This document shows, one piece after another, positions 1 to 12,699 of a DNA stretch of 64,000 nucleotides. This DNA comes from Pampus argenteus. Lineage: Eukaryota > Chordata > Actinopteri > Scombriformes > Stromateidae. Position 1 is the first letter of the stretch. The number at the start of each line of letters is the position of its first letter. The notes under the pieces were generated by a model. It did not search any database. It saw only the letters and a list, made by a program, of their open reading frames with translations, and was not told where the DNA came from. The translations under genes were made by a program, and so were the position numbers. Location: NCBI GenBank assembly GCA_036937835.1, contig CM072869.1, positions 6,794,001 through 6,858,000 of the forward strand. Direction: 5' to 3'.

Positions 1-1870
1 TCCACAAATCCCATGAAAAGCCTGAAAGCATATTTGCATACTCTTGGGTTTGTGTGTAGGCCTGATTTAACTCGATTGGATTTGGAACAGATGTTTAGGT
101 CTGGCTTTATCTTGACGCCTTCTGTAAAATCTAAACGTTTTCAGAACCGTAGCGTCCCTAAATTGGTATGACACTCCACAGAGCGCCACCGGTGCATGGC
201 TAGCACTTGAAAATGAAGACAGAACTGGGATTTAAAAAGTATGACATCTGTCAAGTTTATTTTATGAGTTCTAGCCTTTCAGATCTTTACCATCCACTAC
301 ACATCTGTCATCAGTGATGCAGCAAGTCCGCTGGAGAGCTCTCTCGCCACAGTGCTGGCGGCTTGCCTTCAATCTGCTTTTGTTGATTTCAGCAAAGCAG
401 TCAACATGCAGGCAGCAATCTGGGGAGTAAGAGAAGCTTCATTAGCTGGTCTCCATCCATTACCGCCACAGGGCCCAGCCTGGCCACTATCAGTGCGGGC
501 AGTGTTCTCAGCCATTAAGTAAACGAACAGGCTTCATTATGGGGCACTCGACCCTCATACCTCCATCAGTCTCTCTGACAGCACAAAACACACACGTAGC
601 ATCCAAGACACAGCAGACAAAACACATACCAGAAACCACCTGATTTTTGGAGGTGGAATAGAGCTGTGGTTTATCTCAGAGAAACATAGTCTGTGTATCA
701 AGTAGATTAACATAAGATACAAGGCTTTGTAGTATCCTTTTACATATTCTTCAGTTATCTCATTAGAATATAGAGACTGAATATGAAAACGGTATAACCG
801 AAGAGCGTTTCATCCTCTGTTATATACTACGTTGTGTTGAAGCTTTTATCAGTGTTCTATATTGCTCTAGCTCCTTGAGCTTGCTCCCAGTTTGTTCCCA
901 CTCAGTCCTGCGAGGACGGCATCCTAAAGCCTGGAGCAGGCAATGCTGGCGGAAACTCTTATTTCCAGCCCACCAAGAGCTACTTAGTCAGCCCGCCTCC
1001 CAAGACAGGCTCTCCCAGCCAGCAGAGGAGCTTGCAATAAAGGGCACTACCATTACACAGCCAAGCCCACAGAAGAGTAGTAAAATTTTTAGTGCTGTTG
1101 CTAGTTTGAGACATCATGATGACTGTGTGGACAATGCACCAGCAGCAGCCACATAAAGATCGATAGAAAGCTGTTAATGGTGCTTTATTGCTTTGCTGCA
1201 CTATATGAAATATAATAAAGAAAGTGTGCTTTGAGTAACCCAATGCTCGGCCAAAGTGGAGTCAAATGAGGCTGTAAAATAAAGATTTCTTCTTATTTAC
1301 AAGAGGGCAGTAAAAGAATGGTGTATCTCAATATAAAAAGAAAAGGTCTGCACCTTTTATTTATGTACTGTATGTGATTAAAGTCTTGGCTGCTAATGTT
1401 AACTTGCATTGAAGCTGGAAGGTTTCTGCTGTTTATATGGTGGCACAAAAGCATATAATAAAGATGCATATCTTGAATACTGCACATGTAGTTTCAGCCA
1501 TACTGTCACACCTTACTGAGCCCATTCTTGAATAGTTGTGGTAATTGATATTCATAACCCAAACACACTTTGAATTGACAGATATAAATGAAATGCAAAA
1601 TGTTATTGTTGTTGAATTGACAGTGACAAATGTGGCAATTTATGTGATATGAATGCAGTTCTTATAACAGGAAGCAACAGGTGTAAAAACACACTTCTAT
1701 CTACGCACCTCTTAGTTTGTTTGTTTTTTTGAGTAGTGTCAGGAGTTGGATTACAGCAATCTTTCAGAGACACGTTACTGTGGCTGTACAACATAATAAA
1801 ATCTGATACTCATTGTTAAATGCCTGAACTCAGCTATGTAACAGCAGCACATTTTTCTTTTCATCACTAG
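1..1870 (+). other. gxylt1: 3' part of the last gxylt1 intron
   Basis: This non-coding stretch precedes a splice acceptor (pyrimidine-rich tract, then CACTAG) at 1861-1870. I looked for the preceding GXYLT exon, which should encode the region just before the C-terminal helix, and saw nothing like it. The last intron therefore probably extends beyond the left edge. Open frames here are short, lack flanking splice signals and have no recognisable protein content. No repeat family was recognised. Confidence 0.5.
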
Positions 1871-2032
1871 TACCCGTTTGGCGAGAACATGGAGACCTCG
1901 CTGCTTCAGCCGCTGGAGGCGGCGCTGCAGACCACCACGCATACCTACTGTGGAAGAGCCAGCCACCTGTTTACCAAGAGGTTAAAGCAGAGCATCGTGT
2001 CTGTTCAACAGGATGCTACACAGAGAGGATGA
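1871..2032 (+). CDS. gxylt1: Glucoside xylosyltransferase, last coding exon (C-terminal 53 residues)
   Basis: The exon starts after an acceptor (TTTCTTTTCATCACTAG) and reads in phase to a TGA at 2030-2032, giving 53 residues. The core reads SLLQPLEAALQ, then THTYCGRASHLFTKRLKQS. From memory this matches the end of GXYLT1/GXYLT2, which has SLLxPLExxLQ...VHTYCG followed by a basic helix. These GT8-family enzymes are Golgi/ER type II membrane proteins that add an alpha-1,3-xylose to O-linked glucose on EGF repeats, for example in Notch. The catalytic region lies in earlier exons off the left edge. The exon is more GC-rich than its surroundings, as expected for coding DNA. GXYLT1 is preferred over GXYLT2 because the convergent neighbour is pdzrn4; in mammals GXYLT2 lies near PDZRN3 instead. 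The last dozen residues (VSVQQDATQRG) are divergent. Confidence 0.78.
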   Translation, partial: YPFGENMETSLLQPLEAALQTTTHTYCGRASHLFTKRLKQSIVSVQQDATQRG

Positions 2033-3085
2033 TCAATCACCACAGTAATACCTTTTGATGATTATTATTTAATGTCTCTCTGGAAGAAGAGGCTTTGATT
2101 TAAGACAGTCCACAAACAGACTCAGGCCTACATCAAACCATCATCTGTTTACAACTGCATATCAAGACTGTGTGGAAATGGGGAAGGGTTTTTCTTTTTT
2201 TTTCAAAATAAGACAATATTGTTGCATATCTGTCCAATGAACACACATCGGATCACAAATGCTGTCTCACCATGATGGAAAATGTCCACTTTGCCCTGCA
2301 GAGATTTTTAATTAATGGCTGATGATGCTGATGCAGGACACTTGCTGCATCCCAGACAATCAGGTTTTTTTGTTTGTTTTTAAGAGAACCTACAATTACT
2401 TTTTATACTTGTCCAAGGTATTCAGGAAAGAAAAAAAAAACATATAAGCAGGGTCCTTCAATCAGCTATTCTTAGCAAGAGTATTTTATTAGAGTTGATT
2501 TAATACAATTGTACATGCAGGTTTTGTCTCAGAGCTTTGTCACTGCAGGATATCATGAAAAAAGGGGTTGTTTGTTTTTAAGGTACTTGCTAGCTAAACA
2601 GGAATGTTCTTTGTGGGGTTTTTTTTATTATTATTTAACATGACGAAGTGCTCATTAAGAATACTTTGAACTTCTCAAGATATCAGTATTTATTATAGAT
2701 CAACATCTGTGACCGGAGGCACTTTTGATGTCTACCGTTTTTACCGAATTTAACATGACTATTGTTGTCGTATTCTGGTGAGTGTTTTTAGACTGTGCTT
2801 TAACAGACAGTGTAGTAATATTTAAGTCATTTCATTCACAATGTCAGCATTATATCAACATGTTATTCTACAACTGGAACAATGTTATGTACAACAGTTA
2901 TTTTCCACTCAAGCTAGCTAGCCTTAAGACATTTGCTCCTAGACAGGTTAAGCAAAAAAATGTGCACTATTGATTTATAAAGACGAGGATTGTGACAAAG
3001 TCATATCTATGATATTAATGTTTTACTGAAAACCCAGCATAAACATCTAAATGTATATCAAATAAATTGAAAACATTTTTTTTGT
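2033..3085 (+). other. gxylt1: Probable gxylt1 3' UTR with polyadenylation signal
   Basis: This AT-rich, non-coding stretch directly follows the gxylt1 stop codon. A canonical AATAAA lies at 3061-3066, followed by T-rich sequence, which fits a cleavage site around 3080-3090. No other exon-like feature intervenes. The extent is inferred from the signal alone, and other poly(A) sites are possible. Confidence 0.45.
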
Positions 3086-5200
3086 AACATTTTTGAATAT
3101 TTTCAGATGATTAAAACATTTCTAATGTTGCCTGTGACACATTATGTACTATGTCTAAAATATCTATGTTTGTGATCAAAAGGTCAAAGGTGAAAATGTA
3201 CAGTACTTAAAGATGCTATATTACCATTAAATTAAGGACTTCCAACTAATCGTGTTTCTAATGAGGCACATGTTACATCTCTGGTGTAATGAGAATTATT
3301 TTTATGCCTAATTGAAATTCCTAATTGATTTAATTTATGTGCTGTCTTAGTTTCTCACATTTGATTCTGTTTACTTATTAAGCCTCATCAGAACCACTGT
3401 GCATAAACAGTACTCTCAGCCCACTCACTCCACACACAAAAACATAACAGGAGCCATGTACTAGAAGGCAGCAGCAAGCTGATGACAAGGAATCAATGTG
3501 TGAAGACTTCAGAAAATGTTTTTAGATGGCCAAAAAGAAGCCGATGTGTCCGGATCAGTAGCCTCTGGCTCTTCATTTCACAGTAGATTGACAAACGTGC
3601 CTGGAGTAGACAGTAGGCCTGTGTAATGAATTTAAAATGGTCTCTATGCTAAGAAGCTGGTAGATATATCCATTTATTTATTTTTTTTGTCCAGGAATTG
3701 GAAAGTGCAGTGGGTAATGAAAACTTTATAGGTTTTATAGGTTACATTTTAAACTCTGGTGGCATTTTAAACTGGTGCATAATACATTGGGCAACACTTC
3801 AGCTTCTAAAAACTCTGCACAGTCTAGTGATTCCAAGAGATTTTGTATATTAGGCAGTTAATGGTTGTATTGTAACCTATTGTGCAAAAATACATTTTTG
3901 GATATAGTTTATTTTATTGACAGAGCATGTGGTCTAAATGGCAGATTATTCCCAACCTTAGGGCATATAACTCTTAGTTACGGGTCTGTGATATGCTACA
4001 GGTTATTGTTCATATTTTTATAAAATAAAATGACACTTTAAGGGATTAACCAAGTGTTTAATGTGTGGATTCAAAAAAAAACCTCGGCACAAAAAACACG
4101 GTCTGTTTATGTCTCACATGAAGTGATTATATTGTGTTTACTGAAAAATGCCTTCAAGTTTGACCCTTATTAAGACAGATGTGTTTATCTTCAATATGCA
4201 AAGCATATTCAGTTTTTAAGGGGAAAGGCTAATGTTGCTACTGTCTGGTTACACTCTCACTGAGTATAATGGTGATTGAGGTCATTCTCTTACAGGAACA
4301 GGTCTTACAGGAACTACCAATGGATTATTCATGTTATTACTTGCACCATTTGGCCTCTGCGATGTCCAATAGCAATTTCAAGTCCAGGCATGAATTAAAA
4401 CAGTCGAAGGGGAAATGGCCCAACACAGAGTAAAAAGGGTCACAAAGTAAGGATTATGCAATATCAGGCAGTTTAAAGTCATCAACAGTCCACATCAATC
4501 GCAATTATGTGAAAAGGATATTTAGAGTTTCAAGATAGCATAATCAGTTTTTCACTGTGCATTACACCTGGGACCAGATGTATAAATTATGCATAGTCAC
4601 AAAAAAAACGATGCACACTCATAAACTGAAATGTATAACAATGTCCGGAGAAGATGTGAGTGCAGACTAGAGCAGGTTGACAATACACAAAATACTGCAC
4701 TGCTGGTCTTTAAATAGTTGGGTGATGTGATTGTAACTAAGAGACGAATATGTAACAAATTGTCTTATGATTGAAGTTATTTCTTAACCAAAATTCTCCT
4801 GCCATAACAGAAAGATAACATTAGAAGCAGTATATTACTTTATTTGGTATTAGGGGTGTGGTTTAGTGAAAAAAATAACACAACAATGTGACATGAAGTG
4901 ATGTTTTTTTTCCAAACTAAATTTTAATATTTAGTCAGAAACCTAGTTAACTGTTTTGAAAATAAATTTTGAAATGTGCAGAACAACAGTCAGCAATAAA
5001 AAAGGATTAAATTAACCTAAAACACAACTCATAAGTGTAGTTTACTACTTCCAGAAATACAGAAATGATACAGATGACTAAAAGGGCTTCAGAATTGTAT
5101 TTATATTCTATAAGAAGTACCTTATGATAATTATGTCAAGTCAGTTTTAATATAACTTCGTCTTTTATCTACTTGAATATGTGTGAAGCGTTTTCATTAA
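3086..5200. other. Intergenic, AT-rich, no feature recognised
   Basis: This stretch is AT-rich with many short A and T runs and stop codons in all frames. I see no exon, RNA gene or repeat family that I can name. Confidence 0.5.
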
Positions 5201-5211
5201 GAGTAGTCTGT

Positions 5212-5371
5212 CTCCTCAGTCTGGTAATATTGCAAGCACTTCTCAGAGAGGATGTGACTCCAGTTAGTCAAGACATACTCCTGGCCGATCGTCATGTATC
5301 TCGTCTGTTTGATAAACTGAACAAAGTTGCTGAGAGGGAAGTAAAACGTTTAGCACATCTTGAACGGACCA
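5212..5371 (+). other. Possible orphan exon
   Basis: An open frame from 5173 to 5376 contains an exon-like interval. An acceptor-like tract (GTCTGTCTCCTCAG) ends near 5219, with a second (CACTTCTCAG) near 5246, and a donor-like CAG|GTAGAA lies near 5371. The encoded peptide ends in a charged, amphipathic stretch (LADRHVSRLFDKLNKVAERE and onwards) that would suit a coiled coil. I do not recognise the family. No partner exon was found nearby on the + strand, so this may be chance or a decayed exon. The boundaries are approximate. Confidence 0.2.
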
Positions 5372-5399
5372 GGTAGAAAATCTGTTTGCAACCAATCCG

Positions 5400-8300
5400 T
5401 CTCTCTCTCCTCCCGACCCTCCCTGCTGCAGAGGGATACCATTTTACGCGTGAACATTTTGATCAATAATACATTTGGCTGCACTGCTGAGACAGGTATA
5501 ATTGTGCTGATATGTCAGGATATAAAACAATTAATGTAATTTACTGTTAAACATTAGCTATGCATGGATCCGTATCATGCCGAGAAGTGAATTTGCCGCT
5601 GTAAGCAGAACATGATGAGAAATATGCATATGCAAATCAAATAAAACGGCTAGTTCAGTGACTAAAGTCAGATATGGATATCGTGTCATATGATGAAGTT
5701 TAATTGAATCAATTCTCATTGGACAAAAGTTTATAGACAACATCAGGGCCTGATTTCAGTTTTCTAGCTCTGATCGTATTCATATCAGTATCCAGTGTGG
5801 GATTTGGCATGTTTGATTCTTTAAATTTGCTCCTCAAACAACAGAAGGTGAGCCAAATTAATGGCACATTGCCCCCTAAGGCTACACTGTTTGGATCAAT
5901 GTTTCAACAAATAATCCATACCCCGGCGACCCGAGTGTGGCGGCTCCTCTCCTTTCACTCAGCAGCCATAAACAACAGCTCAAAGAGTTTCCACATTGAC
6001 CCCCTCAAGGGTTCTCGCCTCCGCTGCCATCATATACAAGATACCGAGACATGTTTTATAGATGCATAACATTTAAACACACACAAAAATAAGGACGTTA
6101 TTGCTCAGACAGCAAATGTGATCGAGATTGAGCATTCAAAACAACAACAAGTAATGCCATCTGTATTACCCACTCATAAAAGAGGTTATCAATTACTTCA
6201 GCTGACCTTTTTTCCCCCCTCCCTGATAAAGTGTCTCATCAATGAGCCACATCCCGGTGCCTGAGGGCTAAAGGACTATTGGTTGAAATCAATGTTGTGC
6301 CAATTGTTGGTGAACAATATGCCCCATGATTCAATATGCCACATTTTCTTGATTGCATTGTAGAAACCACTGACAAGTAGCTTTAATGGAGTGTGCATGT
6401 GATTCATGGTAACAGACTGACTGTGTATACTACAACGGGCATCCGCTTTCATGCACAAGCATGACAGCAGCAGCATCAGCGACCATAAATTGTCTGTGAC
6501 TCGGCCACATGCCGGATATGTGTTTGTGTTTGCGTGTCTGTTTGCATGCAGATGGACGTACGGTTATATCTGTTGACTTTTGGAGAACGCACCAGTGGGG
6601 CCGGCTTTGGCTCACATATTTTGGTTTATTTAATGAAGTTCTCCTGGATCCCCTGTAGCCTCTATGCCTTCCTCTCACCCCAGTGACTTTAAGTCAATTT
6701 AAGTGTTTGCTGTTTTCTTTTTTGTTGTTCTAATCGTTTAATAACTACCGGGAACTGAGCAAACTTTATTTATTTTTTTCACTTGCTTGTTCAGTACGAG
6801 TTGTCTTATCCCTTTGTCTTTTTCAGTCCCTTGAGTCCTCAACCTCACACTGCGGGTCATTTAATTGTCTTTCACATGCACCCACCCCTCCTTCACTGGC
6901 ATTTCCTAATGAATCTATCCTCCCAAGGCCCACACACGCAGAGGTTGCTTCATTGACTATTGGAGCAGCTCGACCTGTGTGTGGAACCTTTTAATTGTTT
7001 TTCCCAAAGTCTGACAGCCGACGACACATGATTGATTCGCCAGAACACTTATCTCCGACGCGGAAAAAAAGGCAATCTCGGTATACTTTGAAAAACATTT
7101 ACGGTCAAATGAGAACTTCTAATCAAAATGTATTGCAAAGGGATTTTTTTTTTTTTTTTTAATGGGTGGATTTTCAAGTTTTGTTTTAGGCTAAAGAAAG
7201 TCTTTCTCATTTAGATTTGAGAGTACACCCAAAGTAGCACAAGGAAATCCCCAAGGCTAAATGGGCTGTTTGACAAAATCCACAATTTAACACAAATCTC
7301 TCTCCACCTCATGAACTGTTGGCTGTGATGGAAGTGTTAAATGAGCTGGTGTTTCTGGGAAAAAAAAATGCAAGACATGCCCCTCATGTGAAACTTATTA
7401 TAAAAACCTAATCTCAGACTAATTTAGCATTCTATTTCTTACACTCTAAGGCATTCGTAATACTGAAATAGATTAATCAGACACATTACTGCAACAATGC
7501 AGTTTAAGGTTACCAAGCTGCAAAATGCATAATGAGCCTGTATGGTTCCAACTGAGGAATATGGCACAAATTGCTCCAAGAAAGCCATTTTTCAGACCCC
7601 CTTATTATTTTCAAGGGCACTTTGACCACCAAAACACAGAGACGGTTCCTCATCAAAGCTCCTCAACATCATTATCATTATTTATGCATGCTTGGAAGAA
7701 AGGGCAGGGGGGACTAATTTTTTAGTGATATGACTGTAAATGGGTGTAGATTACAAGATTTGCTAGAATATTTCTCATATTTCTGATGGAAGCAGATGTT
7801 CAAGGTGAAAAAAAAAAAGCAGCATCACTTTCTAAGTTATTTTGTGGTCCATAGTGGCCTCCTATTAAAGTAATCATTTAGCCCTTTTCTAGCTCCTTAG
7901 TGAACTCCTACTAACGATTCCAGATTAAATCATCTTTCAGGACTCAATACCAACTTTCCTCACTTAATGGACTTGTGGCTATTTGAGTTCATTAGTCACA
8001 TTCCCTCAGTCACGTGCAGTTTCATAATTAAATTGCTTTTTGTTCATAAAACACAATATTAACAATAATATTAAGAGTAAATAATATTTGAGAAGCAGCC
8101 ATTACAGAAGAATTCAGATGACTTGATAATGAAGCAGCTGTTATTGTGTCATGGAAAGGATTTCAATTAAAGGGGAAAATATTTATTGTCATTGGGACCC
8201 AGAGCGAGTCACTGGCGTACGCCTTGAGGGTCTACTGCATTATCTCTCTGCTGCATGCATGGATTTCCTTTTACCTTTACCCGATAGCCATTCACATTTT

Positions 8301-11300
8301 GTTCGCTCAATATTTTACCTATATTTCTTCAGGAAAAATCAATTGAAAACTGATGTCAAGTTATTTTTAAATTGTCACAATGAGAGAAAACATTTACTCT
8401 TGAAGTTTGTTTTTTTTAATAAATTGATTATCAGACTATTTAACTTCATATCTGTCACTATCTGACAGAAATCCACCAATTTATGCTCAGTTATTTGTGC
8501 TCGACCTCATTGAAGACATATGATGAAGCATTTCTAATGACTATTTAATAAAAAGATTAAGTTCTGATCCTGTTTTCAGATCATCAGGCTACTGTGTGAC
8601 ATTGGAGGATAATCCAACGATTATCTTAGCAACACAAACTGTGATATAATAATCATTTAAGCTATTATTTTGGCTGAGAATATATATAATATATAACTCA
8701 TTTACTGAGTAACTCATACATGAGCTAACAGACATCAAACTGGGTTAACTGTTAACATGAACCAAAATATAGCATAATTCACTAAGAACCTGCTCTAACT
8801 GAGTGTGTAGGAATGTGGTTATTCCCAAAAAATGTCCATCATTATAAAATATATTGAATATAAAAAATAAAATAGAAAAACAGGTCCTACCAGCCTCCTG
8901 GCAGTTTTAGTTTTAAAAGTTTTAGTCCAAAGTTTGACATTGTTAGGTAGAAAAGCATATATTGTCATGAGGTTAGATATAAAAATATATGCATGCAGAC
9001 TGGTTTTTGCCTCCTGAACTAGGTTAGAAAAAGTTTGCCGTCATCGCTTTACGCTGTGAGAAGAGTTTTCAGTGTCTGCATCATTTTCACCTTTGGAGAA
9101 CCCCAAGGCATCAGATGTCAAAAGGTACAACATACAAATATAATTCACACTATTTTTCTGGTGAAAAAAATAAAAATATTATATATATATATTTTTAAAT
9201 CTAATTTTTATCTGTTTTCCTGTAACTATGTGGCGTTAGGGGCATAGAAATGAACTAGATAGATAGATGGATCTGTCTTTTTGTCTTGTTTTAGTTTGGA
9301 TTATGGATTCCTCTGTTCACTACGCATTGCAACTAAGGATAAAAGGTGGCATATAAAGCACTACTCACTAGTCTGCTGATCGTTGAAGACAGTGAATAGC
9401 TGCGATTTGGAGTTGTGAGGCAGGTGAAACAGAGTATTCAAGAGAGGGCAGCCTCTTTCTCACATCAGTGACACTGACACCTCTATGGCAGCAAAACCAA
9501 TTCTATTGGCAAGAACTGTCTCATGATCCCTCTCATCTAATTATTCTCCCGCAGAGGAGCTAAAATTGCACGCTGACCTTCGTGTCTATTTCCCAGATTT
9601 TGGGTGAAAACCTGCTCTTAAAAGAACAAGTGTTTTCTCATCTAGCTCAACGTTAGTATTAAAGCTTCTTCGTCGAGCTTTTATCACAGGAGGGAAAATA
9701 AGGAAGGTGAGTTGTTTATGTTGTTGATTATGTGTAAATCTGCTACATTCAGTGTTAGCAACATGAGTGGTGGTATTAAGATGAGCAGTGATCAACTGAT
9801 CTCCCTTTGCTTGTAAATAATACACATGATCATTCACATAACAAACCAGAAACGGTAAGAAATTGTGCTCAATCATAAAAGAAAACCTGTGCCTTTAGGC
9901 TATATATTAAATGCAAATTCATTGCAATTCAGATTAAAGTTGTAGACATCACCTATTAGGTGTCAGCCTAGATGGGCTTGTCATGTATTATGAAATGACG
10001 GCACTCTCACTGATTATATATTATCATATGGCAGTGTTTTCTGCAAGGCTTTCTCCTGCAGTCCTTCCCTGCTTGGCTTTCTAATGAAGAGCACTTTTGA
10101 GCACCAGAGCAGAAAGTCATAAAAGCATAATTTGGCTTCATGGTACCACATTTTGAGCAACCTTTCATGCCACTGCACTTTCCTTTCATGAAAATGTGCA
10201 AATGCAAAAGGAAATGGGAATAGCAGGACTCAGCAGGACTATCTATTTAACATCCAAAAGGCTTTTGATCAAATTAAAAAAAATCAGCATGTGCCCCTTT
10301 TTACCAAAAGATACAATTCTAAATCATCACATGTTCATCTCAAGCTATTCGGGGCACTATCCAAATTCCTAATTCAATTAACATTTTGGGGGAGACGCCT
10401 TCTCCTAATCATAATTATATGCTCTGGCATTTATATAGCTTGTCCACAAAGAGCACTGTCCCATTTAATCTTTCACAGCACATTGTCGTTGATAGTTTCC
10501 TGACTCCAAGTGATAGCTGTAATGGAGCTCCACACAAGTTAAGAGCAATCATACAGCTCATATAACATGATCATCAGCTCAGCTAAAGCTGTGAGATGCA
10601 GAGATTATGCACTCGAATACGCAGCTGATAATCAATAGTGTAAGATTTACTATTATGATAAGCCTTGTGAGACATATATTTCTTTCGTGTTGAGATTTTT
10701 TTTACACTTGAACGTTACCCTGTTGTTTACTTTACTCCGTCACCTGACTTGTTGCGGTTTTGTCGTGGAAGAAAAAAAGGATCCACAAATTGTGGAGCTC
10801 TATTGTATCCATGTTGCCTTCTGGGAATTTACCAATCCTGCCAAAATGAATAAAAGCTATAATTCCTTTTACTTAAAATATTTTTTAGAAAAAGAAATTG
10901 ACACTCCTCTGTCCTCAGTTGTCAGGCTGTGTCATTATTATTCAGGTGCTGATGTCCCAGGAGAGATCCTCCAATGGGAGGTTGCATCTCTGTTTTTTTC
11001 CTCCACATACTCCTTCATTATACAGTTAATACAAATAACAATCGCTATCTCTCTCTCTCTGTGTGTGTTTTGTTTCTGGCCACTCCTGCGGTCTGTGACA
11101 ACAATAGGCGTAGTTGTTGTTGAATAGAAATCCTGCAACATTATTGTGGAACGACAGTACCTCCGATAGCACAGCAAATCTGTTTTAAGGCATCAGATGG
11201 AGGGTTTTAGTATTTCCCAGCTGTGCAAGGACTCATTTACATGCATATTAACATATGTGATTGAAATCGTAACTAAGACAATAATGCAATACAGTAAAAT

Positions 11301-11500
11301 GGTGATGTTATGATTTGGGGCACTGGTGAGTTATCCTGCTACTGCTGTGGTGCTGTTTGATGTGTTGTTAATAGCTTTTGGACAAGTGTCTTCTGGGACA
11401 GAGGAATACGTTATATCAGGCTACACAGACAGGTAATAGGATCAATTCAGTGTTGTCTTTTTATTGCATTTGTTGACAATAGGAAAACTATAATATCACA
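5400..11500. other. Intergenic, no gene recognised
   Basis: This stretch has AT-rich sequence, a poly-T run at 7144-7160, short TA runs near 8670-8695 and 9178-9196, and occasional ORFs of 60-105 codons without splice context or recognisable domains. No RNA gene or named repeat was seen. Confidence 0.5.
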
Positions 11501-11525
11501 CATTCCCCAAGTGGAAGATGGGGAA

Positions 11526-11588
11526 ACACCTTGGATAGGTCACCCCTCCATCAAAAGGGCTAACACAGCTAGGCAGACAAACACACCT
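11526..11588 (-). repeat. Degenerate fragment of a SINE-like teleost repeat
   Basis: The run CCTTGGATAGGTCACC...CCATC..AAGGGCTAACACAG...AGGCAGACAAACACACC resembles a diverged reverse-complement copy of the repeat at 37175-37340, whose sense strand carries a GGCCCT..GATAGAC..GCAACCT block. The match is from memory of the family and is short. Confidence 0.35.
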
Positions 11589-12394
11589 TAATACCTGAGG
11601 GAGGTCTGCGCTCCAGCAGCATGTGTCTGGACTTTTGGATGACGTCCATATGACCACTCACTACTGTTTCTAGCGATGGTCACAATTATCTGCCGATGCA
11701 CCTTTTATTAATTGAAAATTGATCATATCCTTTTCATACATTAACAATGAAATCCAAAAACTGAGCTGTGCAAGATTTTCTCTTTCCTCTCCTACTTAAT
11801 CCACTACTATCCACTAATCAATAAAAAATCCCGCCTTGCAGCAGAAGGCAAAGTCAAGCTCGAGACTTCTGACTTGCTCTATATAATGCCTTTTTTCTCT
11901 CTCGTAGATGTAGTCAGTCAAATGCTACAAACATTCAAAGTGGAGATAGAAAATAGTTATCTCTGTACAAATGCCTCCAAGCCAGAAAACCTTTTTGTAC
12001 TTCTTTTGCACTCTGTGTTGCTCTCTCTTAGTCATGCTCCAATGGGGATAGAAGCGTGGTGAATGAATTTTAAAAAATGGAGACAAAACTAACATATTAA
12101 AGCCAGAACCATTTAATGGGTGTGTGTGGAGTATCTGGGGAGACAGTGCATAAAACAATGAAGCTGTGAGCAAATGGTTCACCTGAAAAAAGGATGTGGC
12201 ATACAGGGCTTAACGATAATATTCAAGGTGGGAGGCCTTTCATACAGCAGAGGACAAAAAGACAAAGACAAAAACTGAATGAATGATATTTCTATTCCCA
12301 GACTCAAACTTAAACCTGACTTCTGTGAGCAAAAATTTAAATAACAGTTTCATTTCATTACATATCTATTTTTCAAAATCAGATTAATTTTCCC

Positions 12395-12468
<74 letters not shown>
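12395..12468. repeat. (ATCT)n microsatellite
   Basis: An uninterrupted run of about 18 ATCT/CTAT tetranucleotide units. It is pure enough to be length-polymorphic and would be a usable marker. It lies in intergenic DNA. Confidence 0.97.
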
Positions 12469-12645
12469 AGTAACCACTGTCTTTATGAGAGAAAGACAGA
12501 CATTTTTTCTTTGTCACGTAGCCCAAATGACACATCTCCCCATTTATCATTGAATTCTCTTACATCGAGTGAAACAGCAAATAAACATCAGCCAGTCTGT
12601 GTAATCAACCAAAGTGAAGTCAGGTGAAACTGACATCCTCTGATT

Positions 12646-12660
12646 AAAAAAAAAAAAAAA
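12646..12660. repeat. Poly-A run
   Basis: Fifteen consecutive A residues in intergenic DNA, with no recognisable retroelement body upstream. Confidence 0.9.
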
Positions 12661-12699
12661 GCAAGTCACAAACAAACAGACACAGTCATTATCAAGCCA

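Noticed and set aside
10687..11127. 146-codon open frame on the + strand, long for AT-rich intergenic DNA
   Set aside because: It runs through a CT-repeat and T-rich sequence, has no recognisable domain or splice context, and its composition matches the surrounding non-coding DNA.
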